DNA of 64,000 bases from Pseudonocardia sp. HH130630-07 (GCF_001698125.1 NZ_CP013854.1:1302001-1366000); one strand, 5' to 3'. Counted from the first letter of the stretch, positions 1 to 9,746 are shown. Notes: generated from the sequence alone by a model not told the origin. A program made the numbers and translations.

Positions 1-295
1 TCAGCGAGAGCCCGGCCGGCGGCGGAGGCAGTTCGGTGTCCTGCGGGATCGCCCGCAACGCGGTCATCAGCGACGGGGGCAGGGTCGGCGCGTCGGCGCC
101 GCGCAGCGCGGAGCGGGCCCGCCGCTGCTCGGCGACCTCGGCCGCGCAGTCCGGGCAGTGCCCGAGGTGCCGGCTGGCCCGGTCGTGCGGGCCGGTGGCC
201 AGCTCGTCGTCGACGAAGGCGACGACCGCCTCGAGCGTCAGGTGGGCCTCCCCCCAGTCCGGGGGGACGACCTGGAAACGCCGTCGCTCGGTCAC
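1..295 (-). CDS. rseA: Zinc-binding anti-sigma factor, C-terminally cut by window edge
   Basis: The reverse strand gives a protein starting with GTG at 295-293 that runs off position 1. It carries an HxxxCxxC motif (HLGQCPDC) near residue 45, the signature of ZAS-type anti-sigma factors that hold an ECF sigma factor inactive. The start overlaps the sigE stop in a GTGA overlap, so the two are probably translationally coupled. The position directly after an ECF sigma gene with a divergent O-methyltransferase matches M. tuberculosis sigE-rseA (from memory). The C-terminal part is not visible, so the presence of a membrane segment cannot be judged. Confidence 0.85.
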   Translation of the reverse strand, partial: MTERRRFQVVPPDWGEAHLTLEAVVAFVDDELATGPHDRASRHLGHCPDCAAEVAEQRRARSALRGADAPTLPPSLMTALRAIPQDTELPPPPAGLSL

Positions 296-927
296 GACGT
301 CAACTCTGCCACCGGATCGCGGTCGGTTGCCACCGCCTCGTACGCCGCGGCCGCCCGATGCCGTTCGAGCGAGGCCCGCAGCGCCGTCCGCCCGCGGTGG
401 ATCCGGCTGCGCACGGTGCCCAGCTTCACCCCGAGCGTCGCGCCGATCTCCTCGTAGGACAGGCCCTCGACGTCGCACAGCACGACCGCGACCCGGAAGT
501 CCGGCGGCAGCTCGTCCAGCGCCGCCTGCAGGTGCGGGTCGAGGTGGTTGATGGCGAACACGGTCTCCGGCTCGGGGCCGCCGCCGGGCAGCCGGTCGGT
601 GTCCTCCGGCAGGCCCTCCATCCGGAGCCGCGCCCGGCGCCGGACCATGTCGAGGAACAGGTTCGTGGTGATGCGGTGCAGCCAGCCCTCGAACGTGCCC
701 GGCCGGTACGAGGCGAGCGAGCGGAACACCCGGATGAACGTCTCCTGGGTGAGGTCCTCGGCGTCGTACTGGTTGCCGGACAGCCGGTAGGCGAGCCGGT
801 AGACCCGGTCGGCGTGCTCCCGGACGACCTCGTCCCAGCTGGGCGGGGTCCAGTCGACACCCTCGCCGGGGCGGGTGCCGGCAGTGACGTCCCCGATCGG
901 GGAGTCGGCGGTACGAGGAGCGGGCAT
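292..927 (-). CDS. sigE: ECF RNA polymerase sigma factor, SigE-like
   Basis: A 211-residue ECF sigma factor that should direct RNA polymerase to envelope-stress promoters. Region 2 lies at about residues 30-95, with the [17 protein letters not shown] helix that contacts the -10 element. Region 4 lies at about 142-195, with the helix-turn-helix [21 protein letters not shown] chose the ATG at 927 because GGAGGTG sits about 10 bases upstream; the open frame extends further to 1155 but the extra residues look non-coding. The gene is followed by its anti-sigma factor through a GTGA overlap. The sigE identity rests on the neighbours (anti-sigma after, methyltransferase divergent) as in mycobacteria. 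Confidence 0.88.
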   Translation of the reverse strand: MPAPRTADSPIGDVTAGTRPGEGVDWTPPSWDEVVREHADRVYRLAYRLSGNQYDAEDLTQETFIRVFRSLASYRPGTFEGWLHRITTNLFLDMVRRRARLRMEGLPEDTDRLPGGGPEPETVFAINHLDPHLQAALDELPPDFRVAVVLCDVEGLSYEEIGATLGVKLGTVRSRIHRGRTALRASLERHRAAAAYEAVATDRDPVAELTS

Positions 928-1080
928 CGGGGCGGGGCACCTCCGTCGGTCGCGGCCGGTCGTGGTGACCCGTGGACCGCGAGTACTGGTTCGTTGCAGT
1001 ACAGAGTGCCCGCCGACGATGAGGAGCATGTGAAACGGATCTGAGAGAAGTCTGTGAAATCCCCCGCTGCACCGGGCACC

Positions 1081-1086
1081 GATAAT
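1081..1086 (+). promoter_or_regulatory. -10 element of a likely leaderless promoter
   Basis: GATAAT lies eight bases before the ATG at 1095, so transcription should begin at or next to the start codon. No Shine-Dalgarno sequence precedes the ATG. Confidence 0.55.
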
Positions 1087-1094
1087 CTTGCGCC

Positions 1095-1727
1095 ATGAGC
1101 ACCCCCACGGAGGCGGCCGCGTACGCCGACGGGTACCTCCTCGAGGACGACGCACTCGGCGCGGCCCGCGCGCTCGGCGCCGCGGCGGGCGCGCACCCGA
1201 TCTCGTGCGCCGGTGGCGCCGCGCTGTCCGTGCTGGCCGCGACGGTGTCCGCCCGTGCGGTGGTCGAGGTCGGCACCGGGGCCGGGGTCAGCGGGCTGTA
1301 CCTGTTGCGCGGCATGGCCGCCGACGGCGTCCTCACCACGATCGACGTCGATCCCGAGCTGCAGCGCTCGGCCCGGCGCACGTTCGTCGGCGCCGGGTAC
1401 GGCCCCGGGCGGCTGCGCCTGATCAACGGCATGGCGCTGGACGTGCTGCCCCGGCTGACCGACGGCGGGTACGACCTCGTCGTGGCCGACGCCGTGCCCG
1501 GCGAGTACCCCGGTTACCTCGCCGAGGCGATCCGGCTGCTCCGGCCGGGCGGGGTGCTGGTCCTGGAGGGCGTCCTCGACGGCGGCCGGGTCGCCGGCGA
1601 CGGCTCCGGCGACGGCCCGGGAACGGCCGCCCTGCGCGACACCGCCACCCTGGTCCGCGACGACGAGCGGCTGCTCTCCGCCCTGCTGCCGGTGGCGGAC
1701 GGCATGCTCTGCGCCGTCCGCCGCTGA
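1095..1727 (+). CDS. SAM-dependent O-methyltransferase (class I, Rv1220c-like)
   Basis: A 210-residue class I methyltransferase of the caffeoyl-CoA/catechol O-methyltransferase type. The SAM-binding motif [10 protein letters not shown], is at residues 56-64, followed by the acidic loop TTIDVDPE at about 81-88 and a later acidic motif (DLVVADAV) at about 125-132. The substrate is unknown. It is divergent from sigE with a short spacer, the same arrangement as Rv1220c/sigE in M. tuberculosis. Its promoter looks leaderless. Confidence 0.85.
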   Translation: MSTPTEAAAYADGYLLEDDALGAARALGAAAGAHPISCAGGAALSVLAATVSARAVVEVGTGAGVSGLYLLRGMAADGVLTTIDVDPELQRSARRTFVGAGYGPGRLRLINGMALDVLPRLTDGGYDLVVADAVPGEYPGYLAEAIRLLRPGGVLVLEGVLDGGRVAGDGSGDGPGTAALRDTATLVRDDERLLSALLPVADGMLCAVRR

Positions 1728-1748
1728 CCTGCCGTCACCGACCCGCCG

Positions 1749-2984
1749 CTACTGCGCGGTGACGCCCTTGCCGAGCACGACCACGCCCCCGGCCGACACG
1801 GTGTAGCGGCTGCGGTCGAGCGCGAGGTCGACGCCGATCAGCGCGCCGTCGGGCACCACGACGTTCTTGTCCAGGATCGCCCGGCGCACCACGGCCCCGC
1901 GGCCGACCCGCGCACCCGGCAGGACGACCGAGTCCGACACCTCGGCGCCACCCTGCACGCTGACGTTCGGGCTGATCACCGACCGGCGCACGATCGCGCC
2001 GGAGATGATCGTCCCGGCCCCGACGATCGAGTCCTGCGCGATGCCGCCCTCGACGAACTTCGCCGGCGGCAGGGCCGGGGTCGCGGTCCGGATCGGCCAG
2101 CGCGAGTTGTAGAGGTTGAAGATCGGGTGCACCGAGACGAGGTCGGTGTGCGCGTCGTAGTACGCGTCGATCGTCCCGACGTCGCGCCAGTAGCCGGCGT
2201 CCCGCTCGGTCGCGCCGGGGACGACGTTGTCGGCGAAGTCGTAGACGTGCGCGTCGCCCCGGCCGACCAGCGCCGGGATGATGTCGCCGCCCATGTCGTG
2301 GTCGGAGTCGGCGTTCGCCGCGTCCGCCTTCAGCGCCTCGATGAGCGCCTCGGTGGTGAACACGTAGTTGCCCATGGAGGCGAACGTCACGTCCGGGTCG
2401 CCGGGCACGTGCGGCGGGTCCGACGGCTTCTCCAGGAACTCGGTGATCCGGCCGGACTCGTCGGAGGCGATGCAGCCGAACGCCTTCGCCTCGGCCCGCG
2501 GTACCCGGATCCCGGCGACGGTCACCCCGGCGCCGGACTCGGCGTGCTGGGCGATCATCTGCGCCGGGTCCATCCGGTACACGTGGTCGGCGCCGAAGAC
2601 GGCGATGTACTCGGGCTGGTCGTCGTAGACCAGGTTGAGGCTCTGGTAGATCGCGTCCGCACTGCCGGTGTACCAGCGGCGCCCGAGCCGCTGCTGGGCC
2701 GGGACGGTGGTGATGTACTGGTCCAGCACGCTGGACAGCCGCCAGGTGGTGGAGATGTGCCGGTCCAGCGAGTGCGACTTGTACTGGGTCAGCACGCAGA
2801 GCCGGTCCATCCCGGAGTTGACCAGGTTCGAGAGGACGAAGTCGATCAACCGGTAGTTGCCGCCGAACGGGACCGCGGGCTTCGCCCGGTCGGCCGTCAG
2901 CGGCCAGAGCCGCTTCCCCTCCCCGCCGGCCAGCACGATGCCGAGAACCTTTCCGGGAAGACGTCCGGGCGCCGTCGGTCGCAT
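1749..2984 (-). CDS. glgC: Glucose-1-phosphate adenylyltransferase
   Basis: A 411-residue enzyme making ADP-glucose from glucose-1-phosphate and ATP, the activated donor for glycogen and maltose-1-phosphate synthesis. The N-terminal nucleotidyltransferase signature [16 protein letters not shown] is at about residues 15-30, with the substrate lysine region [12 protein letters not shown] just after. The C-terminal third (from about residue 290) is the hexapeptide left-handed beta-helix. Length fits the family (about 400). It is divergent from glgM, which uses its product. TACTGT on the reverse strand (2997-2992) lies seven bases before the ATG, suggesting a leaderless mRNA. Confidence 0.95.
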   Translation of the reverse strand: MRPTAPGRLPGKVLGIVLAGGEGKRLWPLTADRAKPAVPFGGNYRLIDFVLSNLVNSGMDRLCVLTQYKSHSLDRHISTTWRLSSVLDQYITTVPAQQRLGRRWYTGSADAIYQSLNLVYDDQPEYIAVFGADHVYRMDPAQMIAQHAESGAGVTVAGIRVPRAEAKAFGCIASDESGRITEFLEKPSDPPHVPGDPDVTFASMGNYVFTTEALIEALKADAANADSDHDMGGDIIPALVGRGDAHVYDFADNVVPGATERDAGYWRDVGTIDAYYDAHTDLVSVHPIFNLYNSRWPIRTATPALPPAKFVEGGIAQDSIVGAGTIISGAIVRRSVISPNVSVQGGAEVSDSVVLPGARVGRGAVVRRAILDKNVVVPDGALIGVDLALDRSRYTVSAGGVVVLGKGVTAQ

Positions 2985-2991
2985 GGCGTGA

Positions 2992-3090
2992 ACAGTAGTA
3001 GGCGCACGGTGGCAGGGCCATACGCCGGGCGGCGCGGAACGCGACGCCTGCGGCAGGCTCTCGCGTACCGCCCCCCGGACCCAGTAGCGT
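2992..3090. promoter_or_regulatory. Divergent glgC/glgM promoter region
   Basis: Two -10-like hexamers face outward. TACTGT (2997-2992, reverse strand) lies seven bases from the glgC ATG, and TAGCGT (3085-3090) lies eight bases from the glgM GTG. Both spacings predict leaderless transcripts. I see no clear operator between them. Confidence 0.5.
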
Positions 3091-3098
3091 CACCCGAC

Positions 3099-4262
3099 GT
3101 GCGTGCCGGCCTGCTGACCCGTGAGTACCCACCCGCCGTCTACGGAGGTGCCGGAGTCCACGTCGGACACCTCGTCCCGGCACTGCGCGAGCTGGTCGAC
3201 GTCGACGTCCACTGCTTCGCCGAGCCCGGGATCGACGCCCCCTCCGACGCCCGCGCGCACTCCGCCCCGCCGCTCCCGGACGGTGCGAACGCGGCCCTGA
3301 CCACGCTCGGTGTCGACCTGTCGATGGCGGCCGAGCTGGAGCGTTGTGACGTGCTCCACTCCCACACCTGGTACGCCAACATGGCCGGGCACGTCGGGGC
3401 GCTGCTGCACGGCAGGCCGCACGTGGTGACCGCGCACTCGCTGGAGCCGCTGCGCCCCTGGAAGGCCGAGCAGCTCGGCGGCGGCTACCGGCTCTCGTCC
3501 TGGGTGGAGCGCACCGCGTACGAGGCCGCGGACGCGGTGATCGCCGTGTCCCACGGGATGCGCCGCGACGTGCTCGCCGCCTACCCCGCGATCGACCCGG
3601 AGCTGGTGCACGTGGTGCACAACGGGATCGACACCGGCTTCTACGCGCCCGATCCGGGGCGCGACGTCCTGGTGGAGAACGGCATCGACCCGGACCGGCC
3701 GATCGTCGTGTTCGTCGGGCGGATCACCCGGCAGAAGGGCCTCGGGCACCTGGTCGCCGCCGCGCACCGGTTCGACCCGGCGGCGCAGGTGGTGCTGTGC
3801 GCCGGTGCCCCGGACACCGCGGAGATCGCCGCCGAGACCGAGGCCGCGGTGGCCGAGCTGTCGGCGGCGCGCAGCGGCGTGGTGTGGATCCGGCGGATGC
3901 TGGCGACGACCGAGGTCCGCCAGCTGCTGTCGGCGGCGACGGTGTTCGTGTGCCCGTCGGTGTACGAGCCGCTGGGCATCGTGAACCTGGAGGCGATGGC
4001 CTGCGGCACCGCCGTCGTCGCCTCGGACGTGGGCGGGATCCCGGAGGTCGTCGTCGACGGCGAGACCGGGTTGCTGGCGCACTACGAGCCCGGGGACACC
4101 GAGGCCTTCGAGAAGGCGCTGGCGGCGGGGGTCGACGCGCTGGTGGCGGACCCGGAGCGGGCGGCACGGATGGGCGAGCGGGGTCGGGAGCGCGCGATCG
4201 CCGAGTTCGCCTGGGCCGAGATGGCCCGGCGGACCGTCGAGGTCTACGAGAGCGTGGTCTGA
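3099..4262 (+). CDS. glgM: GT4 alpha-maltose-1-phosphate synthase (GlgM/GlgA type)
   Basis: A 387-residue GT-B glycosyltransferase. The N-terminus (LLTREYPPAVYGGAGVHVG) is the typical actinobacterial GlgA/GlgM acceptor-domain start. The C-terminal half has the GT4 donor site (VFVGRITRQKGLGHLVAA near residue 210 and the EPLGIVNLEAMACGT motif near 290-305). The M. tuberculosis homologue Rv1212c joins ADP-glucose to glucose-1-phosphate to make maltose-1-phosphate for the GlgE pathway; older annotations call it glycogen synthase. GTG at 3099 gives the family length. The open frame continues upstream only as a shadow of glgC. Paired divergently with glgC. Confidence 0.92.
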   Translation: MRAGLLTREYPPAVYGGAGVHVGHLVPALRELVDVDVHCFAEPGIDAPSDARAHSAPPLPDGANAALTTLGVDLSMAAELERCDVLHSHTWYANMAGHVGALLHGRPHVVTAHSLEPLRPWKAEQLGGGYRLSSWVERTAYEAADAVIAVSHGMRRDVLAAYPAIDPELVHVVHNGIDTGFYAPDPGRDVLVENGIDPDRPIVVFVGRITRQKGLGHLVAAAHRFDPAAQVVLCAGAPDTAEIAAETEAAVAELSAARSGVVWIRRMLATTEVRQLLSAATVFVCPSVYEPLGIVNLEAMACGTAVVASDVGGIPEVVVDGETGLLAHYEPGDTEAFEKALAAGVDALVADPERAARMGERGRERAIAEFAWAEMARRTVEVYESVV

Positions 4263-4326
4263 GGGCAGGATCTGACCGGCCGGCGGGCCGTGTGGTCGGC
4301 GCCGCCGGCGGTCGGTCCGGGGAGCG

Positions 4327-4494
4327 TCAGCCGACGGTCGACTTGAGCGCCTCGCTGAGGTCGGTGGCCTCGTCCGGCGTCATCTCGACGACCAGACGCC
4401 CACCGCCCTCGAGCGGGACGCGCATCACGATGCCCCGGCCCTCCTTGGTGACTTCCATGGGCCCGTCGCCGGTGCGGGGCTTCATCGCGGCCAT
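4327..4494 (-). CDS. Small conserved actinobacterial protein, DUF3117 family
   Basis: A 55-residue protein beginning MAAMKPRTGDGPMEVTKEGR, recognisable as the DUF3117 family (Rv1211 in M. tuberculosis). A strong GGAGG about eight bases upstream fixes the ATG at 4494. The protein is soluble and nearly all conserved domain. Its function is unknown to me. It sits between glgM (convergent) and tagA as in mycobacteria, which supports the call. Confidence 0.9.
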   Translation of the reverse strand: MAAMKPRTGDGPMEVTKEGRGIVMRVPLEGGGRLVVEMTPDEATDLSEALKSTVG

Positions 4495-4703
4495 TCGTCG
4501 TCCTCCGTCAACATCCGCAACTGTCTTCTCCGCGGGGACGCGCTCGGGGCACGCGCCGTCCGTGGACCACCATTGTCCCCCATCACCGACGGTGAGGTGC
4601 AACCGAGGCGATCACGGGTCGGCCGCGATCACCCCGCGATGATCACCGCGTTCACGCAGCGCACCGCAGTGACGACCGTCCGACGTGGTCGGTCGGGGGC
4701 CGT

Positions 4704-5297
4704 TCAGGACCGCCGGGCGGCAAGCCAGCAGTACCCGACGTGGTCGTCGACCAGCCCGGTCGCCTGCATCAGCGCGTAGCACGTCGTGGGGCCCACGAAC
4801 CGGAAACCGCGCTTCTTGAGCGCCTTCGACAGCGCCGTGGACTCCGGCGTGCTGCCAGGGACGTCGGTGATCCGGGCCGGCCGCGGGTGCCGCGCCGGAT
4901 CGGGCGCGAACGACGCCAGGAACTCCCCGAGACCGGGGCCCGTCTCCTCCAGGTCGAGCACCGCCCGCGCGTTGGTGACCGCGGACTCGATCTTCGAGCG
5001 GTTGCGGACGATGCGGGCGTCGGTGAGCAGCCGGTCGACGTCGGCGGGCCCGAAGGCGGCGACCCGCTCCGGATCGAAACCGGCGAAGACCTCCCGGAAC
5101 GCCGGGCGTTTGCGCAGGATGACGATCCAGGACAGGCCGGACTGGAAACCCTCCAGGGTCATCCGCTCGAACCAGGCCGCGGTGCCGTGCACCGGGCGGC
5201 CCCACTCCTCGTCGTGGTACGCCAGGTAGTCCGGGGCGGAGCCGGCCCAGTCGCAGCGCCGCCGGTCGTCGGCCCCCGGGGCCGCGGGAGCCGTCAC
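4704..5297 (-). CDS. tagA: DNA-3-methyladenine glycosylase I
   Basis: A 197-residue TAG-family glycosylase that removes 3-methyladenine from alkylated DNA. Zinc-binding residues are visible: a Cys in RRRCDW and a His in YHDEEWG near the N-terminus, and DHVGYCWL near the C-terminus. The central FQSGLSWIVILRKRPAFREV is the family signature with the base-binding pocket. The GTG start at 5297 overlaps the stop of the upstream SRPBCC gene (GTGA), so the pair is coupled. Synteny: Rv1210. Confidence 0.93.
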   Translation of the reverse strand: MTAPAAPGADDRRRCDWAGSAPDYLAYHDEEWGRPVHGTAAWFERMTLEGFQSGLSWIVILRKRPAFREVFAGFDPERVAAFGPADVDRLLTDARIVRNRSKIESAVTNARAVLDLEETGPGLGEFLASFAPDPARHPRPARITDVPGSTPESTALSKALKKRGFRFVGPTTCYALMQATGLVDDHVGYCWLAARRS

Positions 5298-5791
5298 CGG
5301 TACAGGCCGCCGTCGCGGTGCCGCTGCTCGGTACGGGTCGCCATCGCACGCAGCGACCGGGCCACACCGATCCGCATCGCCGGCCGGACGACGGGCCAGC
5401 CCAGCCGGCCCACCGGGCCGAACGGGAGGTCCAGCAGCTCGCTCCACAGGAAGCGGGAGCGGCTCGGGCCCAGTTCGGTCACGGTGAACACCCCGGCCCC
5501 GCGGATCACGGCGCCGGTGTGCTCGACGACGATCCGCCGGTCCCCCGCCGATCCCGCCGCCGGCTCGGTCCACTCGGTGACCCGCATGGTGTCGGCGACC
5601 CCCACCGGGCCGGCGCCGGTGACCGCGCGCAGCTCGGTGCCGACCGACCGGCCGTCACCCGCGGTGATCCGCACGGTCGTGCCGAGCATCCAGTCGGACT
5701 GCCCCTCGAGGTCGGACACGACCGCCCAGAGCACGTCCGCCGGCACCGCCACGTCGATCGGCACGGTCAGTTCGGCCCGCTGCTCAGCCAT
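5294..5791 (-). CDS. SRPBCC (polyketide cyclase/START-like) family protein
   Basis: A 165-residue protein of the SRPBCC ligand-binding fold: an N-terminal strand with IDVAVPADVLWAVVSDLEGQ, a central curved sheet, and a long C-terminal helix. Such proteins bind small hydrophobic ligands; no ligand can be inferred. A GAGGAGGA ribosome-binding site lies just upstream of the ATG at 5791, inside the end of the DivIVA-like gene (8-base overlap), and its stop overlaps the tagA start. The three genes form one operon. Confidence 0.8.
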   Translation of the reverse strand: MAEQRAELTVPIDVAVPADVLWAVVSDLEGQSDWMLGTTVRITAGDGRSVGTELRAVTGAGPVGVADTMRVTEWTEPAAGSAGDRRIVVEHTGAVIRGAGVFTVTELGPSRSRFLWSELLDLPFGPVGRLGWPVVRPAMRIGVARSLRAMATRTEQRHRDGGLYR

Positions 5792-6146
5792 GCCGGTCCT
5801 CCTCGTCGCCGGGGGTCTCCCCGGCGTGGATCCGAGCGATCGTGGTCTCCAGGACGGCGACCCGGTCGGCCAGCTCGTGCCGGTCGGCACGCACCCGGTC
5901 CAGCTCACCGGCCAGCCGGTCCAGCGCCCAGTCGACCTCGGCCATCCGGTAGCCCCGCAGGACCTGCTGGAAGCGCAGGTCCCGGACGTCGGTGCCGGAG
6001 ACCTCGCGGGCCGGCAGCCGGGTCGGCGTGGCGTCCGGTGCGAGCGGTGCCAGCTCCTCGCCCCGGCCGAAGACCGCGGCCGCCAGCACGAAGACGAGCG
6101 CCGCCACGACGGCGAGGACGAGCACGTACACGAGCGCGGTCCCCAT
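5784..6146 (-). CDS. DivIVA-domain membrane protein (Rv1209-like)
   Basis: A 120-residue protein with one N-terminal transmembrane helix (about residues 4-27) and a cytoplasmic segment whose FQQVLRGYRMAEVDWALDRL stretch (about 60-79) is a DivIVA/Wag31-like N-terminal motif, followed by a short coiled coil (about 75-107). A scaffolding role at the curved membrane is possible but not shown. It follows gpgS closely and overlaps the next gene, as in M. tuberculosis (Rv1208-Rv1209-Rv1210). Confidence 0.78.
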   Translation of the reverse strand: MGTALVYVLVLAVVAALVFVLAAAVFGRGEELAPLAPDATPTRLPAREVSGTDVRDLRFQQVLRGYRMAEVDWALDRLAGELDRVRADRHELADRVAVLETTIARIHAGETPGDEEDRHG

Positions 6147-6158
6147 GCCGCCATCTCA

Positions 6159-7145
6159 TCATGATCCGGCGACGAGGGCGGTCACCCCGCTCGCCCGCGC
6201 GCCGGGCGGGATCGGCCCGGCCGGGCCGCCGGACCGGACCGGGCCCGGTGCCGGGCGGTCCACCTGCAGGAGCGGGTGCACGTCGCTGCGCCAGCCCGGG
6301 TCGTCGCCGGGCCGTTCCCCGTCCGGGTCGGCGCCCGGTCCGCCGGTGCCGGACCCGGGCCGGAAGCCGATGATCCCGGCCCCGGAGTCGGGGACGCCGC
6401 AGCGGTCCAGCGCGGTCGCCAGCACCTCCCGCGAGGTCCGGGCCAGCTCGTGCACCGGGCGGTTGCGGTGCCGTCGCACCCCGAGGTCGGCCTGGGCGAT
6501 CGCCCCGGTCCCGCGCAGCGCCGCCGTGTCGAGCAGCAACCCGATGTCGACGCCGTACCCGGTCGCGAAGGGCAGCAGGTCCAGCAGCTCGCGGGTGGCC
6601 GCGTACTCCCCGCCGAGCGGCTGGCGCACGTGCCGCAGCTCCGGGCGCAGCGCGGCCAGCAGCGGCCGGGCCATGAGCTCGGTGACCCGGCCGCCCTCGT
6701 GGCCGGCCGACCCGTCGAGCGGGCGGCGGTGGTAGCCCTTCACCAGTGCCGTGCCCGGCCGCAGCAGCAGCGGCGCCAGCAGCCGCGGGACGACGTCCGG
6801 GTGCGGGTCGACGAGATCGGCGTCGAGGAAGCAGACCAGGTCGGACGTGCCGAGCGCGACGACGGCCCGCCACATCGCCTCGCCCTTGCCCGGCAGCACC
6901 GGGGCACCCGGGACGGCGTCGGCCCGGTCGAGCACCCGGGCGCCGGCCGCGGCGGCCCGCTCGGCCGTCCGGTCGGTGCTGCCCGAGTCGAGGACCACGA
7001 GCTCGTCCACCAGCGGGTGCGGACCCTCGGTGAACCGGACCAGGCCCGCCACCAGCGGGCCGATCGTGCGCTCCTCGTCCAGGGCCGGCAGCACGACCGC
7101 GATCCGGCGCCCGGCCTTGCGGGCCACGAGCCGGTCCGGGCTCAC
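6159..7145 (-). CDS. gpgS: Glucosyl-3-phosphoglycerate synthase
   Basis: A 328-residue GT-A glycosyltransferase (GT81) that transfers glucose from an NDP-glucose to 3-phosphoglycerate, the first step towards glucosylglycerate and methylglucose lipopolysaccharides. Seen: the nucleotide-binding start VVLPALDEERTIGPLV, VVLDSGSTDRT, and the metal-binding DAD motif in VCFLDADLVDPH. The last 60 residues are Gly/Pro-rich and extend beyond the conserved core. GTG at 7145 overlaps the upstream LOG stop (GTGA); an ATG at 7163 is possible. Confidence 0.9.
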   Translation of the reverse strand: MSPDRLVARKAGRRIAVVLPALDEERTIGPLVAGLVRFTEGPHPLVDELVVLDSGSTDRTAERAAAAGARVLDRADAVPGAPVLPGKGEAMWRAVVALGTSDLVCFLDADLVDPHPDVVPRLLAPLLLRPGTALVKGYHRRPLDGSAGHEGGRVTELMARPLLAALRPELRHVRQPLGGEYAATRELLDLLPFATGYGVDIGLLLDTAALRGTGAIAQADLGVRRHRNRPVHELARTSREVLATALDRCGVPDSGAGIIGFRPGSGTGGPGADPDGERPGDDPGWRSDVHPLLQVDRPAPGPVRSGGPAGPIPPGARASGVTALVAGS

Positions 7146-7732
7146 GTCAGGGGTCGGGCACACGCGTCGAGGACGGCGCTCACCAGGTCACCCGGGTCAC
7201 CGGGGCGGACCACCCGCAGCCGGTCCATCATCCGCGGGCCCGCGAATCCCCGGTCGACGAGACCGGTGGCCCAGTCCAGGAGGCCGTCCCAGTGCCCGTC
7301 CGGGTCGACGACCACGACCGGCTTGCCGTGCAGCCCGAGCACCCCGGACGACCACACCTCGAACAGCTCCTCGCAGGTGCCGAGGCCACCGGGCAGGGCG
7401 ACGAACGCGTCCGCCCGCTCCTCCATCAGCCGCTTGCGCTCGCGCATGCTGTCGGTGACGACGAACTCGTCGCTGTCGTGGTCGCCCCACTCCCGGTCGA
7501 TCATCGACTGCGGCATGATCCCGACCGTCCGCCCGCCCGCGGCGCGCGCACCGGACGCGACCGCGCCCATCATCGACCGGCGCCCGCCGCCGGACACCAG
7601 CGTCCAGCCGCGGCCGGCGATCCCGCCGCCGAGGGCCGACGCCAGGTCCAGGTAGTGCGCCGGCACCCCGTCGGAGCTGGCGCAGTAGACGCAGACGGCG
7701 AACCCGCCCGGCGCTGCGGACGCTGCGGACAT
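7142..7732 (-). CDS. LOG-family protein (cytokinin-riboside phosphoribohydrolase type)
   Basis: A 196-residue Rossmann-like protein with the LOG hallmarks SGGGRRSMMG and PGGLGTCEELFE. Characterised members hydrolyse nucleoside monophosphates to free base and ribose-5-phosphate. A bacterial role is often unclear. Its ATG shares a base with the stop of another LOG-type gene (TGATG), and its stop overlaps gpgS. Rv1205 has the same position in M. tuberculosis. Confidence 0.88.
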   Translation of the reverse strand: MSAASAAPGGFAVCVYCASSDGVPAHYLDLASALGGGIAGRGWTLVSGGGRRSMMGAVASGARAAGGRTVGIMPQSMIDREWGDHDSDEFVVTDSMRERKRLMEERADAFVALPGGLGTCEELFEVWSSGVLGLHGKPVVVVDPDGHWDGLLDWATGLVDRGFAGPRMMDRLRVVRPGDPGDLVSAVLDACARPLT

Positions 7733-8502
7733 CAGTGGGTCTCCTCCCAGGCGTGGTAGGCCTCCTGCACGACGTCGACCGCGTCGTCGATGTCGTCGGT
7801 GAGGTGCAGCAGGTCGAGGTCCTTCGCCGAGACCTTGCCCTCCCGCTGGACGGTCTTGGAGATCCAGTCGTAGAGCCCGCCCCAGTAGTCGGTGCCGAGC
7901 AGGACCACCGGGAACTTGGTGACCTTCTTCGTCTGCACCAGGACCAGCGCCTCGAACAGCTCGTCGAGGGTGCCGAACCCGCCAGGCAGGCAGACGAAGG
8001 CCTGCGAGTACTTCACGAACATGGTCTTGCGCGCGAAGAAGTAGCGGAAGTTGATCCCGAGGTCGACCCACGGGTTCAGGCCCTGCTCGAACGGCAGCTC
8101 GATGCCCAGGCCGACGGACAGGCCACCGGCCTCGGACGCGCCGCGGTTGGCCGCCTCCATCGCACCCGGCCCGCCGCCGGTGATCACGGCGAACCCGGCC
8201 CCGGCCAGGCGGGCCCCGAGCTCGCGGCCCAGCTCGTACTCGGCGGAACCGGGTTCGGTCCGGGCCGAACCGAACACGGTCGCCGCCCGGGGCAGCTCGG
8301 CGAGCATGCCGAACCCCTCGACGAACTCGGCCTGGATCCGCAGCACCCGCCACGGGTCGGTGTGCACCCAGTCCGCGGGGCCGCGGGAGTCCAGCAGCCG
8401 TTGGTCGGTCGTGGTGGGCTCGATGCTGCGGCTGCGGCGCAGCACGACCGGGCCGCGCTGCTTCTCCGGCAGCGCCCGCGGGTCGGCGTTCTCGTCGGCC
8501 AT
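7732..8502 (-). CDS. Second, larger LOG-family (TIGR00730) protein
   Basis: A 256-residue protein with about 75 residues before the LOG core. The core shows [26 protein letters not shown] and [14 protein letters not shown], the lysine-decarboxylase-like/LOG nucleotide site. Two diverged LOG genes overlap in tandem here. The reverse-strand TACCGT (8515-8510) lies seven bases before the ATG, so this gene probably heads a leaderless operon that continues through gpgS and tagA. Confidence 0.87.
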   Translation of the reverse strand: MADENADPRALPEKQRGPVVLRRSRSIEPTTTDQRLLDSRGPADWVHTDPWRVLRIQAEFVEGFGMLAELPRAATVFGSARTEPGSAEYELGRELGARLAGAGFAVITGGGPGAMEAANRGASEAGGLSVGLGIELPFEQGLNPWVDLGINFRYFFARKTMFVKYSQAFVCLPGGFGTLDELFEALVLVQTKKVTKFPVVLLGTDYWGGLYDWISKTVQREGKVSAKDLDLLHLTDDIDDAVDVVQEAYHAWEETH

Positions 8503-8549
8503 GGGCGCCACGGTATTCCGCGGCCGGTACCGCCCGCCGCCGGGATGGC

Positions 8550-9635
8550 TCAGGGCGCCAGGTAGCCCCGCAGCACGTCGGCGCAGGCGGTGATCGCGGC
8601 CTCGGCGACGTGCTCCTCCCTGGTGTGCGCGAGGTTCGGGTCGCCGGGGCCGTAGTTGACCGCCGGGATGCCGAGCGCGGCGAACCGGGAGACGTCGGTC
8701 CAGCCGTACTTCGCCCGGGGCACGACACCGGTCGAGCGCACGAACTCCGCCGCGGCCGGCGCGGACAGGCCCGGGAGCGCACCGGGCGAGATGTCGGTGA
8801 CGGTCAGCTCGAACCCGTCGAAGACCTCGCGGACGTGCGCGACGGCCTGCTCCGCCGTCCGGTCCGGGGCGAAGCGGAAGTTGACCGAGACGACGCACTC
8901 GTCCGGGACGACGTTGCCGGCCACCCCGCCGCGGATCCCGACCGCCTGCAGCCCCTCGCGGTAGACGCAGCCGTCGATCTCGACGTCGCGCGCGGTGTAG
9001 CCGGCGAACCGGTCGAGGATCTCCCCGGCCCGGTGGATCGCGTTGTCGCCGAGCCACCAGCGGGCCGAGTGCGACCGGCGCCCCGCGGTCCGCAGCTCGC
9101 CGCGCATCGTGCCCTGGCAGCCGGCCTCCAGCGTGCCGTCGGTCGGCTCGCCGAGGATCGCGAGGTCCGCGTCGAGCCAGTCCCGGTGCTCGGCCTCGAC
9201 CCGGCCGAGACCGTTGTGGATGGTGCCGACCTCCTCGCAGTCGTAGAACACGAAGGTCAGGTCGTGGCGCGGCTCGGGGACGGTCGCCGCGAGGTGGGCG
9301 AAGATCGCGTCGCCGGACTTCATGTCCGAGGTTCCGCAGCCGTGGATGACGCCGTCGGCGCTGGTGGAGGGCACGTTGTCGGCGATCGGCACGGTGTCGA
9401 TGTGCCCGGCGAGCACGATCCGGTGCGGGCGGCCGAGCCGGGTGCGGGCCAGCACGGCGTTGCCCGAGCGCAGCACCTCCAGGTGCGGCGCCTGGGTGCG
9501 CAGGGCCGCCTCCAGCGCGTCGGCGAGCTCGTCCTCGTGGTGCGAGACGCTCGCGACGTCGACCAGCGCCCGGGTCAGCGTCACCGGGTCGGCGGTCAGG
9601 TCGAGCGTGGTCGGGGTCGCGTGCGTGCCTGTCAC
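8550..9635 (-). CDS. dapE: Succinyl-diaminopimelate desuccinylase
   Basis: A 361-residue M20-family metallopeptidase-type enzyme that removes succinate from N-succinyl-LL-diaminopimelate in the lysine/cell-wall pathway. Metal ligands: His in [10 protein letters not shown], Asp in [11 protein letters not shown], the EE pair in YDCEEVGT, and a later Glu in [10 protein letters not shown]. The actinobacterial DapE length (about 355) fits. GTG at 9635 has reverse-strand TACCGT seven bases upstream. Divergent from dapD, which makes the succinylated precursor two steps earlier. Confidence 0.95.
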   Translation of the reverse strand: MTGTHATPTTLDLTADPVTLTRALVDVASVSHHEDELADALEAALRTQAPHLEVLRSGNAVLARTRLGRPHRIVLAGHIDTVPIADNVPSTSADGVIHGCGTSDMKSGDAIFAHLAATVPEPRHDLTFVFYDCEEVGTIHNGLGRVEAEHRDWLDADLAILGEPTDGTLEAGCQGTMRGELRTAGRRSHSARWWLGDNAIHRAGEILDRFAGYTARDVEIDGCVYREGLQAVGIRGGVAGNVVPDECVVSVNFRFAPDRTAEQAVAHVREVFDGFELTVTDISPGALPGLSAPAAAEFVRSTGVVPRAKYGWTDVSRFAALGIPAVNYGPGDPNLAHTREEHVAEAAITACADVLRGYLAP

Positions 9636-9642
9636 CCGGGCG

Positions 9643-9738
9643 ACGGTACCCACCGCCGCCGGGCCGTCCCGCCCGGCACGGACGTGGCCCGGCGCACGCC
9701 CGGCGACGTGTCCGCGCCCGTCGACGGACCGGTAGGTT
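9643..9738. promoter_or_regulatory. Divergent dapE/dapD promoter region
   Basis: TACCGT on the reverse strand (9648-9643) precedes the dapE GTG by seven bases, and TAGGTT (9733-9738) precedes the dapD GTG by eight. No ribosome-binding site is seen for either gene, so both mRNAs are probably leaderless. Confidence 0.5.
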
Positions 9739-9746
9739 CGGCCCCC

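Noticed and set aside
3090..4167. Long reverse-strand frames opposite glgM
   Set aside because: Mirror frames of a well-supported gene, rich in Arg/His/Pro repeats typical of high-GC antisense reading.
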